Source of the DNA: Ramlibacter lithotrophicus
GTDB lineage: Bacteria > Pseudomonadota > Gammaproteobacteria > Burkholderiales > Burkholderiaceae_C
Direction: 5' to 3'
DNA: 64,000 nucleotides
NCBI RefSeq assembly: GCF_012184415.1
Contig: NZ_VTOX01000001.1
Location: 62,001-126,000, forward strand
Under the pieces are notes generated by a model that was not told where the DNA came from, did no database searches, and was given only the letters and a program-made list of their open reading frames with translations. Every line of letters starts with the position of its first letter. Position 1 is the first letter of the stretch. This document shows, piece by piece, positions 54,003-64,000 of this stretch. The position numbers and the translations under genes are program-made.

Positions 54003-54989
54003 ATGAGAGTTCGCTTCACGTTGCTTTCTTCGTGCCGCTGGCTGGGCGCGGCGGCCCTGGCGATCGCGGCGGCAGCCCCCGCCATGGCCCAGGAGTACCC
54101 GGCCAAATCGATCCAGTTCGTCGTGCCCTATCCGCCGGGTGGCGCGTCCGACGTCGTGGCACGCACCATCGGACAGAAGCTGAGCGAGGCCTGGAAGCAG
54201 CCGGTCGTCATCGAGAACCGGCCCGGGGCCAACGGCATCATCGCCCTCAGCCATGTTGCCAAGTCGGCGCCCGACGGTTACACCCTCCTGATGGGGAACG
54301 TGGGGCCGAACGCGATCAATCCGAGCATCTACAAGCAGCCGTACGACACGGCCAAGGACTTCCAGCCGATCTCGCTGACCAACCTGGTGCCGCTGATGCT
54401 GGTTGTGAACGCCAACTCGGGCATCACTTCGGTGGAGGACCTGATCGCGAAGGCCAAGGCGAATCCGGGCAAGTTCTCGTACGGCACCGGCGGCACGGGC
54501 ACCGCCGGCCACTTCGCCATGGAGCTGTTCATGATGAACGCCGGCATCAAGATGGAGCGCATCAGCTACAAGGGCGACGGGCTGGCGCTGCAGGACATGA
54601 TCGGCGGCCACGTGCAGGCGATGTTCACGACCGGGCCTTCGGGGCTGCCGCACGTGCAGTCGGGCCGGCTGAAGGCGCTGGCCGTGGGAACGAAGAACCG
54701 CCTGCCGCACTTGCCGAACGTGCCCACCGTGGCCGAACTCGGCATGGCCGGATTCGAGGCGGTGTCCTGGGGCGGCGTGCTGGTGCCGGCCAATACGCCC
54801 AAGCCGGTCGTGCAGAAGCTCAACGCCGAAATCAACCGCGTCCTCAAGATGCCGGAGGTGCGCGAGGCGCTGGCCAGGACGGGCTCGGAGACCGTGGGCA
54901 ATTCGCCCGAGGAGTTCGAGTCGTACATCGCCTTCGAAACCGGCAAGTGGGCCAAGGTGGCGAAGATCGCCAACATCAAGGGCGAATGA
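54003..54989 (+). CDS. Bug/TctC-family periplasmic binding protein
   Basis: A 328-residue solute-binding protein of the tripartite tricarboxylate transporter family, hugely expanded in Burkholderiales. A signal peptide (AALAIAAAAPAMAQ) precedes the mature start EYPAKSIQFVVPYPPGGASDVVAR, and ENRPGANGIIA and GTAGHFAMELF follow; these match Bug proteins. No TctA/TctB permease is adjacent, as is usual for Bug proteins. The ligand is probably a carboxylate. The gene follows the D-2-hydroxyacid dehydrogenase by 85 bases. Confidence 0.88.
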   Translation: MRVRFTLLSSCRWLGAAALAIAAAAPAMAQEYPAKSIQFVVPYPPGGASDVVARTIGQKLSEAWKQPVVIENRPGANGIIALSHVAKSAPDGYTLLMGNVGPNAINPSIYKQPYDTAKDFQPISLTNLVPLMLVVNANSGITSVEDLIAKAKANPGKFSYGTGGTGTAGHFAMELFMMNAGIKMERISYKGDGLALQDMIGGHVQAMFTTGPSGLPHVQSGRLKALAVGTKNRLPHLPNVPTVAELGMAGFEAVSWGGVLVPANTPKPVVQKLNAEINRVLKMPEVREALARTGSETVGNSPEEFESYIAFETGKWAKVAKIANIKGE

Positions 54990-54994
54990 GGCGG

Positions 54995-55009
54995 GCCGGC
55001 GCAGCCGGC
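54995..55009. terminator. short GC hairpin between the Bug gene and the ABC operon
   Basis: GCCGGC-GCA-GCCGGC can fold into a 6-bp stem 6 bases after the Bug gene stop. No U-run follows, so it is at most a weak terminator or RNA-stability element separating the two transcription units. Confidence 0.3.
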
Positions 55010-55063
55010 GCACGTTATTGACAACGGTCGCACGGCGGCCGGGAAGAACGAGGAGAGAGAGAC

Positions 55064-56647
55064 ATGACCATCACCACAACCGGCGGCCGCGCGGCGCTCG
55101 CCGCCTGCAAGGCGGCCGCGGCCATTGCCATCGGCCTCACGCTGGCCGCCGCGCCGCCGCAAGCGGCCGCCCAGAAGCGCAGCGCCACGCTCGTCTTCGC
55201 CCAGGAGGCGACGCCGCCCACGCTCGACCCGTACTTCTCCTCGTCGATCGCGACCCGCAACGTCGCCATGCACATCTTCGAGCAGCTGGTCACCCGCGGC
55301 GAGAGCAACCAGGTGATCCCGGAGCTGGCCGAAAGCTGGAAGGTGAGCGACGACGGCCTGACCTACACGTTCAAGATCCGCACCGGCGTGAAGTTCCACA
55401 ACGGCAAGGAATTGACGTCGGCCGACGTGAAGGCCTCGTTCGAGCGCTACAAGCGCATGGCGCTGGCGCGCGTGAGCCTCGCGCCGGTGGCGACCATGAC
55501 GGCACCGGACCGCAACACATTCGTGATCACGCTGACCAAGCCGCAGCCGATCTTCCTGGAGGAGCTGTCGGCGTTCGTCGTGCCGATCGCGATCCTGCCG
55601 GCCGAGCAGGCCGACCGCGAAGGCAACAAGATCGACCTGATCGGCACCGGGCCGATGCAGTTCGTCGAGTGGGTACCCGACAGCCACATCCGCCTGAAGC
55701 GTTTCGATGGCTACAAGCCGGACACCCGCTACAAGGGCAACGAAGGCTTCGGCGGCCAGAAGAACGTGTGGTTCGACACCGTGGACTTCAAGATCGTGAA
55801 GGAGCCGGGCGCGCGCGTTGCCGGCCTCGAGTCGGGGCAACTGCAGATCATCGAGGACCTGCCGCCGGAGTCGGCCAAGCGCCTGGCCGGCAACAAGAGC
55901 CTGGTGCTGTACGACCTGAAGAACTTCTGGCTGCACGGCGCCTGGGTCAACCACCATCGCCCGCCGACCAACGACCTGAAGGTGCGGCGCGCCATGCAGC
56001 TGGCGCTGGACATGGAGGAGATCATGGAGATCTCCACCGACGGCGCCTACGCGGTGCAACCGGGGCTGCAGTACCCGGGCAACCCGTACTACGTGACCGA
56101 CGGCAAGGAGTTCTACAACGCGCGCGACCCGAAGAAGGCCGCCGCGCTGCTGAAGGAGTCCGGCTACAAGGGCGAGGAGCTGGTGATCATCACCAACTCC
56201 AGCTACCAGAGCATGTACAAGGCCGCGCAGATCGTCAGCGAGCAGCTCAAGGCCGTGGGCTTCAAGGTGCGCGTCGACGTCTTCGACTGGGCCACGGCGA
56301 TGAAGCGCCGCGCCGACAAGGACGTGTGGAACCTGTGGTTCACCGGCCAGGGATCCGGCCCGTCGGTGGGACCGTTCTCCGCCATGAAGGACGTGGTCTC
56401 GCCGCAGAAGAACCAGGTAGTCGCCGATCCCGAGATCGACAAGCTGTATGCCGACCTGGTCTCCGGCACCACCGTGGACGCCCGCAAGGCGACCTTCGGC
56501 AAGTTCCAGTCGCGCGTCTACGAGCAGGTGCTGTTCCTCAAGTTCGGCGACCTGTATCGCAAGCAGGCGGCCCGCTCGAACATCAAGGGCTTCGCGCCGT
56601 ATCGCATTCCGCGCCTGTGGAACGTCTGGGACGAAGGTGCGCGCTGA
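55064..56647 (+). CDS. dipeptide-type ABC transporter substrate-binding protein
   Basis: A 527-residue periplasmic protein of the family 5 (DppA/OppA-like) binding proteins. The signal peptide ends near AAAQ (about residue 36), and the mature start KRSATLVFAQEATPPTLDPYFSSS is typical. The domain pattern includes VIPELAESWKVSDDGLTYTFKIRTGVKFHNG. It is the first gene of the operon 55064-63553, with a spacing of 18 bases to the permease. The ligand is unknown; the downstream deacylases suggest N-acylated amino acids or peptides. Confidence 0.9.
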   Translation: MTITTTGGRAALAACKAAAAIAIGLTLAAAPPQAAAQKRSATLVFAQEATPPTLDPYFSSSIATRNVAMHIFEQLVTRGESNQVIPELAESWKVSDDGLTYTFKIRTGVKFHNGKELTSADVKASFERYKRMALARVSLAPVATMTAPDRNTFVITLTKPQPIFLEELSAFVVPIAILPAEQADREGNKIDLIGTGPMQFVEWVPDSHIRLKRFDGYKPDTRYKGNEGFGGQKNVWFDTVDFKIVKEPGARVAGLESGQLQIIEDLPPESAKRLAGNKSLVLYDLKNFWLHGAWVNHHRPPTNDLKVRRAMQLALDMEEIMEISTDGAYAVQPGLQYPGNPYYVTDGKEFYNARDPKKAAALLKESGYKGEELVIITNSSYQSMYKAAQIVSEQLKAVGFKVRVDVFDWATAMKRRADKDVWNLWFTGQGSGPSVGPFSAMKDVVSPQKNQVVADPEIDKLYADLVSGTTVDARKATFGKFQSRVYEQVLFLKFGDLYRKQAARSNIKGFAPYRIPRLWNVWDEGAR

Positions 56648-56665
56648 CCGGCACCTGAGCCCTCG

Positions 56666-57602
<937 letters not shown>

Positions 57603-57616
<14 letters not shown>

Positions 57617-58520
57617 GCTCGACGTCGATCCAGGCCTCGTCGACCTGGCACCGGCGGCGGCCGACGAGCCCGCCGCGCCGCCGCCGCCGGCGCTGTGGCG
57701 CCGGCTCGTGCGCCACCGCCTGTTCATGACCGGGGCCGTGATCCTCGGCCTGATGCTGCTGATGGCGGTGTTCGCCGACCTGATCCAGATCCGCCCGCCC
57801 GAAAAGATGGCGGTGCGGTTCCGCTTCCGCACCCCCGCCTGGGAGTGGCCGCTGGGCACCGACAACTATGGGCGCGACATCTGGAGCCGCCTGGTGCACG
57901 GCGCGCGGCTGTCGCTCACCATCGGCGCCGCGGTGGCGCTGGTCACCGGCGTCGCAGGTACCTTGATCGGCGTGCTGGCGGGCTACTACAAGCGCCTGGA
58001 CGGCGTGCTGATGCGCCTGATGGATGCGTTGATGGCGTTCCCGGCCATCCTGCTCGCCATCGCCATCGCCGCGGCGCTGGGGCCGTCCGCCGTCAACGCC
58101 GTGATCGCCCTGGCCATCGTCTACACGCCGCGGATGGCGCGCATCGCCCGTTCCACGGTGATGGTGGTGCGCGAGATGGACTACGTGAAGGCGGCGCAGG
58201 CCTGCGGCGCGCGCGACCGCTGGATCATCTGGCGCCACGTGCTTCCCAACAGCATGGCGCCGCTGCTGGTGCAGCTGACCTTCATCTTCGCGTACGCGAT
58301 CCTGGCCGAGGCGATCCTGAGCTTCCTGGGCGTCGGACCGCCGCCGCCCACGCCGACGTGGGGGAACATGATCGCCGAGGGCAAGGACTACCTGCGCGAG
58401 GCCCCGCACATCTGCCTGTTCCCGGGACTCGCGGTCGCCTTCGTGTGCCTCGCGCTGAACCTCCTCGGCGACGGCCTGCGCGACGTGCTCGATCCACGAC
58501 TGCGGGTGCAGCATGGCTGA
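57603..58520 (+). CDS. dipeptide-type ABC transporter permease (DppC-like)
   Basis: A 305-residue permease. The N-terminal DppC-type extension precedes WEWPLGTDNYGRDIWSRLVHGARLSL, and the EAA loop is VREMDYVKAAQACGARDRWIIWRHVLPNS. About six membrane spans are visible. It overlaps the upstream gene by 14 bases and the ATPase gene by 8 bases. Confidence 0.93.
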
Positions 58521-59499
58521 GGAACTGCTGCGCGTGGAGAACCTGCGCATCGGGTTCGGACGGCCCGGCAGCGAGCACATCGCCGTGGACGGCGTGTCTT
58601 TCAGCGTCGACGCGGGCGAGGTGCTGGGCATCGTCGGCGAATCGGGATGCGGCAAGAGCATCACGGCGCTGTCGATCCTGGGACTGGTGCCCGATCCGCC
58701 CGGACGCATCACCGGCGGCCGCATCCGGCTGCGCGGCCGAGACCTCGTCGGGCTCGACGAAAGCGCGTTGAACGCGGTGCGCGGCAAGGAGATCTCGATG
58801 ATCTTCCAGGAGCCGATGACGGCCCTGAATCCGCTGTTCACCGTCGGCGAGCAGATCGGCGAGACCTTGCGCGTGCACGAAGGCCTGTCGAAGGCGCAGG
58901 CGCGGGTGCGGGCGCTGGAGCTGGTGCGCAAGGTCGGCATCGGCAATCCGGAGCAGCGGCTCGATCAGTACCCGCACGAGCTGTCCGGAGGCATGCGCCA
59001 GCGGATCATGATCGCCATCGCGCTGGCGTGCGGGCCGAAAGTGCTGATCGCCGACGAACCGACCACCGCGCTGGACGTCACCATCCAGGCGCAGATCCTG
59101 GTGCTGCTGCGCCAGCTGCAGCGCGAGATGGGCATGGGCGTGATCCTGATCACGCACGACCTGGGCGTGGTGGCGCAGGTGGTCGATCGCGTCATCGTGA
59201 TGTACGCCGGCCAGATCGTGGAGGAGGGCGCCGTCCATGCCGTGTTCGAGCGGCCGTCGCACCCGTACACCCGGCTGCTGCTGGAGAGCATTCCGGCGCT
59301 GGACGAGGAGCAGGAGCGGCTGCCGACGATCGCCGGGATGGTGCCTGCCCTGTCCAGCCTGCCGCAGGGCTGCCGCTTCCACCCGCGCTGCCCCAGCGCC
59401 CGCGCGGCCTGTCGGGAGCGGGCGCCGACGCCCGTCGAAATCGGCCCCGGCCACCGGGCCGCCTGCATCGCCTTGAACGGATATCGCCATGAAGCCTGA
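58513..59499 (+). CDS. dipeptide-type ABC transporter ATPase (DppD-like)
   Basis: A 328-residue ATPase with Walker A GESGCGKS, signature LSGGMRQR, Walker [11 protein letters not shown] and switch His in [11 protein letters not shown]. The C-terminal oligopeptide/dipeptide transporter extension carries [14 protein letters not shown], which may bind a metal cluster. It overlaps the next ATPase gene by 11 bases. Confidence 0.93.
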   Translation: MAEELLRVENLRIGFGRPGSEHIAVDGVSFSVDAGEVLGIVGESGCGKSITALSILGLVPDPPGRITGGRIRLRGRDLVGLDESALNAVRGKEISMIFQEPMTALNPLFTVGEQIGETLRVHEGLSKAQARVRALELVRKVGIGNPEQRLDQYPHELSGGMRQRIMIAIALACGPKVLIADEPTTALDVTIQAQILVLLRQLQREMGMGVILITHDLGVVAQVVDRVIVMYAGQIVEEGAVHAVFERPSHPYTRLLLESIPALDEEQERLPTIAGMVPALSSLPQGCRFHPRCPSARAACRERAPTPVEIGPGHRAACIALNGYRHEA

Positions 59500-60460
59500 G
59501 CCGCTCCTGCAGGTGCGGGGCCTGGTCAAGCACTTTCCCATCCGCCGCGGTGCGCTGTTGCCGCGCACCGTCGGCGCCGTGCGCGCCGTCGACGGGCTGG
59601 ACTTCGACATCGCGGCCGGCGAAACGCTGGGACTGGTCGGCGAAAGCGGTTGCGGCAAGACCACCACCGGCCGCCTCGTGCTGCGCCTGGTGGAGCCCAC
59701 GGCGGGAACGATCGCTTTCGAAGGCGAGGATCTGACCAAGCTGTCGGTGGAGCAGATGCGCCCGCATCGCCAGCAGATGCAGATCATCTTCCAGGACCCG
59801 TACGCGTCGCTCGACCCGCGCATGACGGTCCACGACATCCTGGACGAGCCGATGCGGATCCACCGCGTCGGCGACCGCGCGGCGCGGCGGGACCGGGTGG
59901 CGCAACTGCTGCAGGTGGTGGGACTGCGCAAGGAGTACGCGCACCGCTACCCCCACGAATTTTCCGGCGGCCAGCGCCAGCGCATCGGCATCGCGCGCGC
60001 CCTGGCACTGAACCCGCGCTTCGTCGTCTGCGACGAGCCGGTGTCGGCGCTGGACGTGTCGATCCAGGCCCAGATCGTGAACCTGATGCGCGACCTGCAG
60101 CAGGAGTTCGGCCTGGCCTACCTGTTCGTCGCTCACGATCTCGCCGTGGTCAAGCACGTTGCCGACCGGGTCGCCGTGATGTACCTCGGCCGGATCGTGG
60201 AACTGGCCGACAAGCGCACGCTCTATGCCAGCCCGCAGCATCCGTACACCCAGGCGCTGCTGGCGGCGGTGCCGCGCGCGGCGCCCGGTGCCCGGCAGCC
60301 GCTGGCGCCGCTGGCCGGCGAGATCCCCAGTCCCAGCGCGCCGCCGCCCGGCTGCCATTTCCACACCCGTTGCCCGCATGCGCAGGACCGCTGCCGTGCG
60401 GAGCCGCCGGCGCTGCGCGAGACCGCGCCGGGCCACTTTTCCGCCTGCCACCTCATATGA
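59489..60460 (+). CDS. dipeptide-type ABC transporter ATPase (DppF-like)
   Basis: A 323-residue ATPase with Walker [10 protein letters not shown], signature FSGGQRQR, Walker [11 protein letters not shown], switch His in [10 protein letters not shown] and the C-terminal [14 protein letters not shown] block. It completes the five-gene transporter. The stop overlaps the first deacylase start (ATGA). Confidence 0.93.
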   Translation: MKPEPLLQVRGLVKHFPIRRGALLPRTVGAVRAVDGLDFDIAAGETLGLVGESGCGKTTTGRLVLRLVEPTAGTIAFEGEDLTKLSVEQMRPHRQQMQIIFQDPYASLDPRMTVHDILDEPMRIHRVGDRAARRDRVAQLLQVVGLRKEYAHRYPHEFSGGQRQRIGIARALALNPRFVVCDEPVSALDVSIQAQIVNLMRDLQQEFGLAYLFVAHDLAVVKHVADRVAVMYLGRIVELADKRTLYASPQHPYTQALLAAVPRAAPGARQPLAPLAGEIPSPSAPPPGCHFHTRCPHAQDRCRAEPPALRETAPGHFSACHLI

Positions 60461-61485
60461 CCGAGACCGCTACCCCGAGACGCGCCAGCCGCATCACTTC
60501 CGAAGTGGATTTCGACCGCGACGGCAAGCAGGTCGGCTTCCTGCGCCTGCCGCATTCCGTGCATCGCTCCGCCTACGGCTGGATTCCGATCCCCGTCGCC
60601 TGCATCAGGAACGGCACCGGCCCGCGCGTGCTGCTGATGGCCGGCAACCACGGCGACGAATACGAAGGGCAGATCGCCTTCGCGAGACTGCTGCGCGAGC
60701 TGGAGGCGAAGGACGTGCGCGGCACGATCATCTTCCTGACCTCGGCGAACTATCCCGCCGCCAATGCCGGTACGCGCACGTCGCCGATCGACGACGGCAA
60801 CCTCAACCGCTCGTTTCCGGGCGACCCCGACGGCGGCCCGACGGCGCAGATCGCCTGGTACATCGAGAACGTGCTGCTGCCGCAGGTCGACTACGTGCTG
60901 GACCTGCATTCGGGCGGCAGCTCGCTCATGTACGTGCCCAGCGCCAACTGCCAGCGCAGCGCGGATGCGCAGCGGATGGACCGGTCGCTGGCGCTGCTCA
61001 AGGCGTTCGCCGCGCCGATGTCGTACGTCACCGACGCGGCGCAGGGTGGCGACCAGACGCTGACAGCGGCGGCCCGGCGCCAGGGCGTGATCCACCTCGG
61101 CACCGAACTGGCCGGCGGCGGCACGTTGACGATCGCTGCGCTGCGTGCCGCGGAGCAAGGCGTGCGCCGCGTCCTGAAACTCATCGGGGCGCTGGCCGAA
61201 TCCGTGCCGACGCAGCCGGCGCCGGAGACGCGGGTGCTGCAGGTGCGCGGCCCGACGTACTTCGTCTACGCACCCGATGCCGGCTTCTTCGAGCCGCTGG
61301 TGGAACTCGGCGACGAGGTCGCGGCCGGCCAGCGCGCCGGGCTGATCCATTTCCACGACACGCCATGGCGCGAGCCGAGCGTCGCCGTCTTCCAGCGCGG
61401 CGGCGTCGTCATGTGCAAGCGCATGCCGTGCCGCACCGAACGCGGCGACTGCCTGTTCCACCTCGGCGCGCCGTTCGAAGCCTGA
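60457..61485 (+). CDS. M14 succinylglutamate desuccinylase/aspartoacylase family deacylase 1
   Basis: A 342-residue zinc-dependent deacylase of the AstE/AspA family. The metal ligands H65 and E68 (GNHGDEYEG) and H151 ([10 protein letters not shown]) are present, with the probable catalytic Glu in [14 protein letters not shown]-terminal strand domain ([31 protein letters not shown]) resembles that of DoeB-type N-acetyl-diaminobutyrate deacetylases. It likely removes an acyl group from an amino-acid derivative imported by the upstream transporter. It is a clear paralogue of the protein at 62546-63553. Confidence 0.87.
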   Translation: MTETATPRRASRITSEVDFDRDGKQVGFLRLPHSVHRSAYGWIPIPVACIRNGTGPRVLLMAGNHGDEYEGQIAFARLLRELEAKDVRGTIIFLTSANYPAANAGTRTSPIDDGNLNRSFPGDPDGGPTAQIAWYIENVLLPQVDYVLDLHSGGSSLMYVPSANCQRSADAQRMDRSLALLKAFAAPMSYVTDAAQGGDQTLTAAARRQGVIHLGTELAGGGTLTIAALRAAEQGVRRVLKLIGALAESVPTQPAPETRVLQVRGPTYFVYAPDAGFFEPLVELGDEVAAGQRAGLIHFHDTPWREPSVAVFQRGGVVMCKRMPCRTERGDCLFHLGAPFEA

Positions 61486-61495
61486 GGCCATTCCC

Positions 61496-62533
61496 ATGAT
61501 CGATTTCCGCAGCGACAACACCGGGCGCGCCGCGCCGCAACTGATCGAGGCGCTGGCCGCCGCCAACGACGGCACGGCGCTCGGTTACGGCATGGATCCG
61601 CTCACCGCGCAACTGCAGGAGCGCTTCGCGCAGCTCTTCGAAACGCCGGTGCGGGTGTTCCCCGTGCCGACCGGTACCGCTGCCAATGCGCTGTCGCTGG
61701 CGGCCATCTGCCCGCCGTTCGGCGCCGTCTATTGCAGCGCCGACGCGCACATCAACACCTCCGAGTGCAACGCCACGGGATTCTTCTCCGGCGGGGCGAA
61801 GATGGTCCCGGTGACGAGCGAGTTCGGCAAGGTCGATCCGGCCGCGCTCGAAGCCGCGATCGCGGGCGCAGGCAAGGGCTTGGCGCACAAGAGCCAGCCG
61901 GCGGCGGTGAACCTGGTGCAGGCGACGGACCTGGGCGCCGTCTACGGCCTCGACGAAGTTGCCGCTGTCGCGAAGGTCGCCCATGCGCACGGCCTCAAGG
62001 TGCACATGGACGGCGCGCGGTTCGCCAATGCCGTGGCGCGGCTTGGCTGCACGCCGGCGCAGGCATCGTGGAAGTCTGGCGTCGACATCCTCTCGTTCGG
62101 CGTCACCAAGAACGGCGGACTGCTGGGCGACGCGATCGTCGTGTTCGCGCCCGACGCGGCGCAGCAGATCGGGTATCACCTGCGACGCGCCGGCCTGGTC
62201 TGGTCGAAGATGCGGTTCGCCTCGGCGCAGATCCTGGCCTACGTGCGGGACGACCTGTGGCTGGAACTCGCGCGCGGCGCGAACCAGGCGGCGGCGAGCA
62301 TCGCGGTATTGGTGCGCACGCTGCCCGGCGTGACCCTGGTGGCGCCGGTGGAGGCCAACGAACTGTTCATCGAGATGGAGCCGGCGGCGCTCGATGCGCT
62401 GCAAGGCAGCGGCATCCTCTTCTATCGCCGCGGCCCGCGCCTGGGCCGCTTCGTGTGCCGCTGGGACACGAGCGCGGCCGACATCGACGCGCTGGCCGGC
62501 GCGATCGGTCGCTGCGCCAACCTGAAAGCCTGA
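61496..62533 (+). CDS. threonine aldolase family PLP enzyme
   Basis: A 345-residue fold-type I PLP enzyme. It opens MIDFRSDNTGRAAPQLIEAL, and K205 in FGVTKNGGLLGD is the Schiff-base lysine; HMDGARFANA carries the Asp that contacts the cofactor ring. Family members cleave beta-hydroxy amino acids to glycine and an aldehyde, while some relatives act on phenylserine or 3-hydroxyaspartate. Lying between two deacylases, it may act on the freed amino acid. It starts 10 bases after deacylase 1 and 12 bases before deacylase 2. Confidence 0.87.
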   Translation: MIDFRSDNTGRAAPQLIEALAAANDGTALGYGMDPLTAQLQERFAQLFETPVRVFPVPTGTAANALSLAAICPPFGAVYCSADAHINTSECNATGFFSGGAKMVPVTSEFGKVDPAALEAAIAGAGKGLAHKSQPAAVNLVQATDLGAVYGLDEVAAVAKVAHAHGLKVHMDGARFANAVARLGCTPAQASWKSGVDILSFGVTKNGGLLGDAIVVFAPDAAQQIGYHLRRAGLVWSKMRFASAQILAYVRDDLWLELARGANQAAASIAVLVRTLPGVTLVAPVEANELFIEMEPAALDALQGSGILFYRRGPRLGRFVCRWDTSAADIDALAGAIGRCANLKA

Positions 62534-62545
62534 GAGGACGATGCG

Positions 62546-63553
62546 ATGAGCGCGACCAAGATCTGGACCCGGATCGACTACGAGAAGAACGGCAAGCAGG
62601 CCGGCTGGCTGCAGCTGCCGCACTCGGTCACCCGCTCCGCCTACGGCAACATCGCCATCCCGATCTGCGTGATCCGCAACGGCGCCGGCCCCACCGTGCT
62701 GTTGATGGCCGGCAACCATGGCGACGAGTACGAAGGGCAGATCGCCCTCACGCGACTCATCCGCGAACTCGATCCCGGCGAGCTCCAGGGCCGCGTGATC
62801 GTGATGCCCGCGGCCAACTACCCGGCGGCGATGGCCGGGGCGCGGGTGTCGCCGATCGACGACGGCAACCTCAACCGCTCGTTCCCTGGCGATCCCGACG
62901 GCACGCCGACCTACGCCATCGCGCACTACATCGACAGCGTGCTGTATCCGATGGCGGACCTGTTCCACGACATCCATTCGGGCGGCTCGTCGCTGCAGTA
63001 CCTGCCGTTCGCCTCGATGCGCATGGGCGCCGACGCAAAGCTGAACGACCGCGCGCTCGCGGCGCTGCGTGCGTTCGGCGCGCCGATCGGGCTGGTGTGG
63101 GACTACAGCCCGGACCAGCGCCTGTCGCAGGTGGCGGCCATCAACCGCGGCCTGGTCGCACTCGGCGGCGAGTTCGGCGGCGGCGGCGCGGTGAGCGGGC
63201 GCGGCGTGCGCATCGTCGAGCGCGGCCTGCGCAACATCCTCGCCCACGCCGGCGTCATCGAGCGCAGCCGCGCGGTCGGCGACTTCGATGGTCCGACGCG
63301 CCTGATGCAGGTGAAGGGCCGCGACTACTACGTCTATGCGCCCGACGCCGGCCTGTTCGAGCCGGCCGTCGAACTCGGGGACAACGTGAAGGCCGGCGAC
63401 CTGTGCGGCCAGGTGCACTTCGTCGACAACCCCGCGCGCCCGCCCGAGCCGTGCCACTTCGAGCGCGACGGCATGGTGATCTGCAAGCGGCATTACGGAC
63501 GCGTCGAACGCGGCGATTGCGTCGTGCACCTGGCCACGGAATACCTCGGTTGA
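62546..63553 (+). CDS. M14 succinylglutamate desuccinylase/aspartoacylase family deacylase 2
   Basis: A 335-residue paralogue of deacylase 1. Metal ligands H58 and E61 (GNHGDEYEG) and H144 (DIHSGGSSL) are present, with Glu in ALGGEFGGGGAV. The two proteins share the order [14 protein letters not shown] / IAIPICVIRNGAGP and the C-terminal VKGRDYYVYAPDAGLFEP block. Divergence is moderate, so they probably act on different acyl groups or amino acids. A GAGAGG site lies eight bases upstream of the ATG. Confidence 0.87.
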   Translation: MSATKIWTRIDYEKNGKQAGWLQLPHSVTRSAYGNIAIPICVIRNGAGPTVLLMAGNHGDEYEGQIALTRLIRELDPGELQGRVIVMPAANYPAAMAGARVSPIDDGNLNRSFPGDPDGTPTYAIAHYIDSVLYPMADLFHDIHSGGSSLQYLPFASMRMGADAKLNDRALAALRAFGAPIGLVWDYSPDQRLSQVAAINRGLVALGGEFGGGGAVSGRGVRIVERGLRNILAHAGVIERSRAVGDFDGPTRLMQVKGRDYYVYAPDAGLFEPAVELGDNVKAGDLCGQVHFVDNPARPPEPCHFERDGMVICKRHYGRVERGDCVVHLATEYLG

Positions 63554-63606
63554 CGCTCGCGGCGGCGCTGCTGCCGAGCTTGCCGGCTCGCGTTCCAAGC
63601 CTGCAT

Positions 63607-63620
63607 GTCACGGTCGTGAC
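63607..63620. promoter_or_regulatory. palindrome upstream of the last binding-protein gene
   Basis: GTCACG-GT-CGTGAC is a perfect 6-bp inverted repeat about 80 bases before the start at 63701. It is a candidate operator for a GntR- or similar dimeric regulator; no regulator gene is visible. Confidence 0.35.
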
Positions 63621-63700
63621 GCACGCCGGGATTGTCCCTATCGACCATGCAGGAAAAAGCCGATTCACTCACGCTGTCGCAACCAGGCAGGAGACAACCC

Positions 63701-64000
63701 ATGAAATTCCACGGAAGCAGGGTGGCTTCGACACCCCGCATCACCAGGTCCGCATTTCTGGTCAGCATGGCTTGCGCGGCCGCCGGCCTTGCCGCGCCCG
63801 CGGTGTTCGCGCAAGGCAAGCCGATCCGCATCGGCGTGCCGACCGCGATGCAGCTGCAGGTGGGGCGCGACACGCAGGACGCGGTGAAGATGGCGATCGA
63901 CGATGTCAACGCCAGGGGCGGCGTGCTCGGACGCAAGCTCGAGATGGTGGTCGCCGACGAGACCGAGAATCCGGAAACCGGCATCAGCGCCATCAAGAAG
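63701..64000 (+). CDS. Liv-type ABC transporter substrate-binding protein (partial)
   Basis: The 5' 100 codons of a periplasmic binding protein of the branched-chain amino acid class. The signal peptide (SAFLVSMACAAAGLAAPAVFAQ) precedes GKPIRIGVPTAMQLQVGRDTQDAVKMAIDDVNARGGVLGRKLEMVVADE, a classic LivK-like start. GGAG lies eight bases upstream of the ATG. The gene runs off the window. Permease and ATPase genes may follow. Confidence 0.85.
   Translation, partial: MKFHGSRVASTPRITRSAFLVSMACAAAGLAAPAVFAQGKPIRIGVPTAMQLQVGRDTQDAVKMAIDDVNARGGVLGRKLEMVVADETENPETGISAIKK

Overview
The window is a stretch of high-GC chromosome from a betaproteobacterium, most likely Burkholderiales and probably Comamonadaceae (Ramlibacter/Variovorax-like). 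The assignment is inferred from gene content: polyhydroxybutyrate genes (phaR, 3-hydroxybutyrate dehydrogenase), a Bug/TctC-type binding protein, a fused indolepyruvate:ferredoxin oxidoreductase, an EXDD-type RelA, and an ompR/envZ pair beside ispDF. No rRNA, phage module, transposase or CRISPR array was seen. Gene density is very high, with many ATGA or GTGA start/stop overlaps, and the high GC content gives nearly every gene a long antisense shadow frame that was ignored.

Layout. 1-6650: pssA, a mono-haem lipoprotein, an HExxH membrane protein, a GIY-YIG-like protein, a Liv-type binding protein, an MFS permease and a 7TMR-DISM/PAS membrane sensor. 6770-16600: TrpB2, serB, a membrane protein, mfd, ispD, ispF and the envZ/ompR pair. 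16850-23700: a SIMPL protein, a lipid-kinase-like protein with a phosphoesterase, 3-hydroxybutyrate dehydrogenase, an alpha/beta hydrolase, relA and tRNA-Val(GAC). 23785-30380: a small Cys-rich protein, a choice-of-anchor-L secreted protein, phaR, rimO, tRNA-Leu(CAG), rnr and a short conserved-looking ORF. 30400-37444: a Tat-exported multicopper oxidase, a large lipoprotein, feruloyl-CoA synthase, a small exported protein and a class I DAHP synthase.

37442-37718 is a non-coding, TA-flanked, inverted-repeat element of about 275 bp with two long internal hairpin arms. It supplies the final G of the TAG stop codon of both convergent neighbours. 37716-46417 forms an aromatic catabolic block: the fused oxidoreductase (arylpyruvate to arylacetyl-CoA), a divergent Lrp-type regulator, paaABCDE (phenylacetyl-CoA epoxidase) and a TetR regulator. 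The paa promoter carries a near-perfect FNR-type box over its -35 and an inverted repeat at the predicted start point.

46469-50890 is a 1473-residue RTX/Big-type secreted protein with three 116-residue repeats. 51183-64000 is an amino-acid or peptide catabolic region: a class I aminotransferase and RidA protein on the minus strand; a D-2-hydroxyacid dehydrogenase and Bug-type binding protein on the plus strand; then a tightly coupled eight-gene operon encoding a dipeptide-type ABC transporter (five genes), two paralogous M14 deacylases and a threonine-aldolase-family PLP enzyme. The window ends inside a Liv-type binding protein gene.

Most promising for follow-up are the structured element at 37442-37718, the transporter/deacylase/aldolase operon at 55064-63553, the domain shared by the two lipoproteins near 1000 and 32300, the oxygen-type control site of the paa operon, and the missing canonical start codon of rnr, whose 5' end overlaps the tRNA-Leu promoter.
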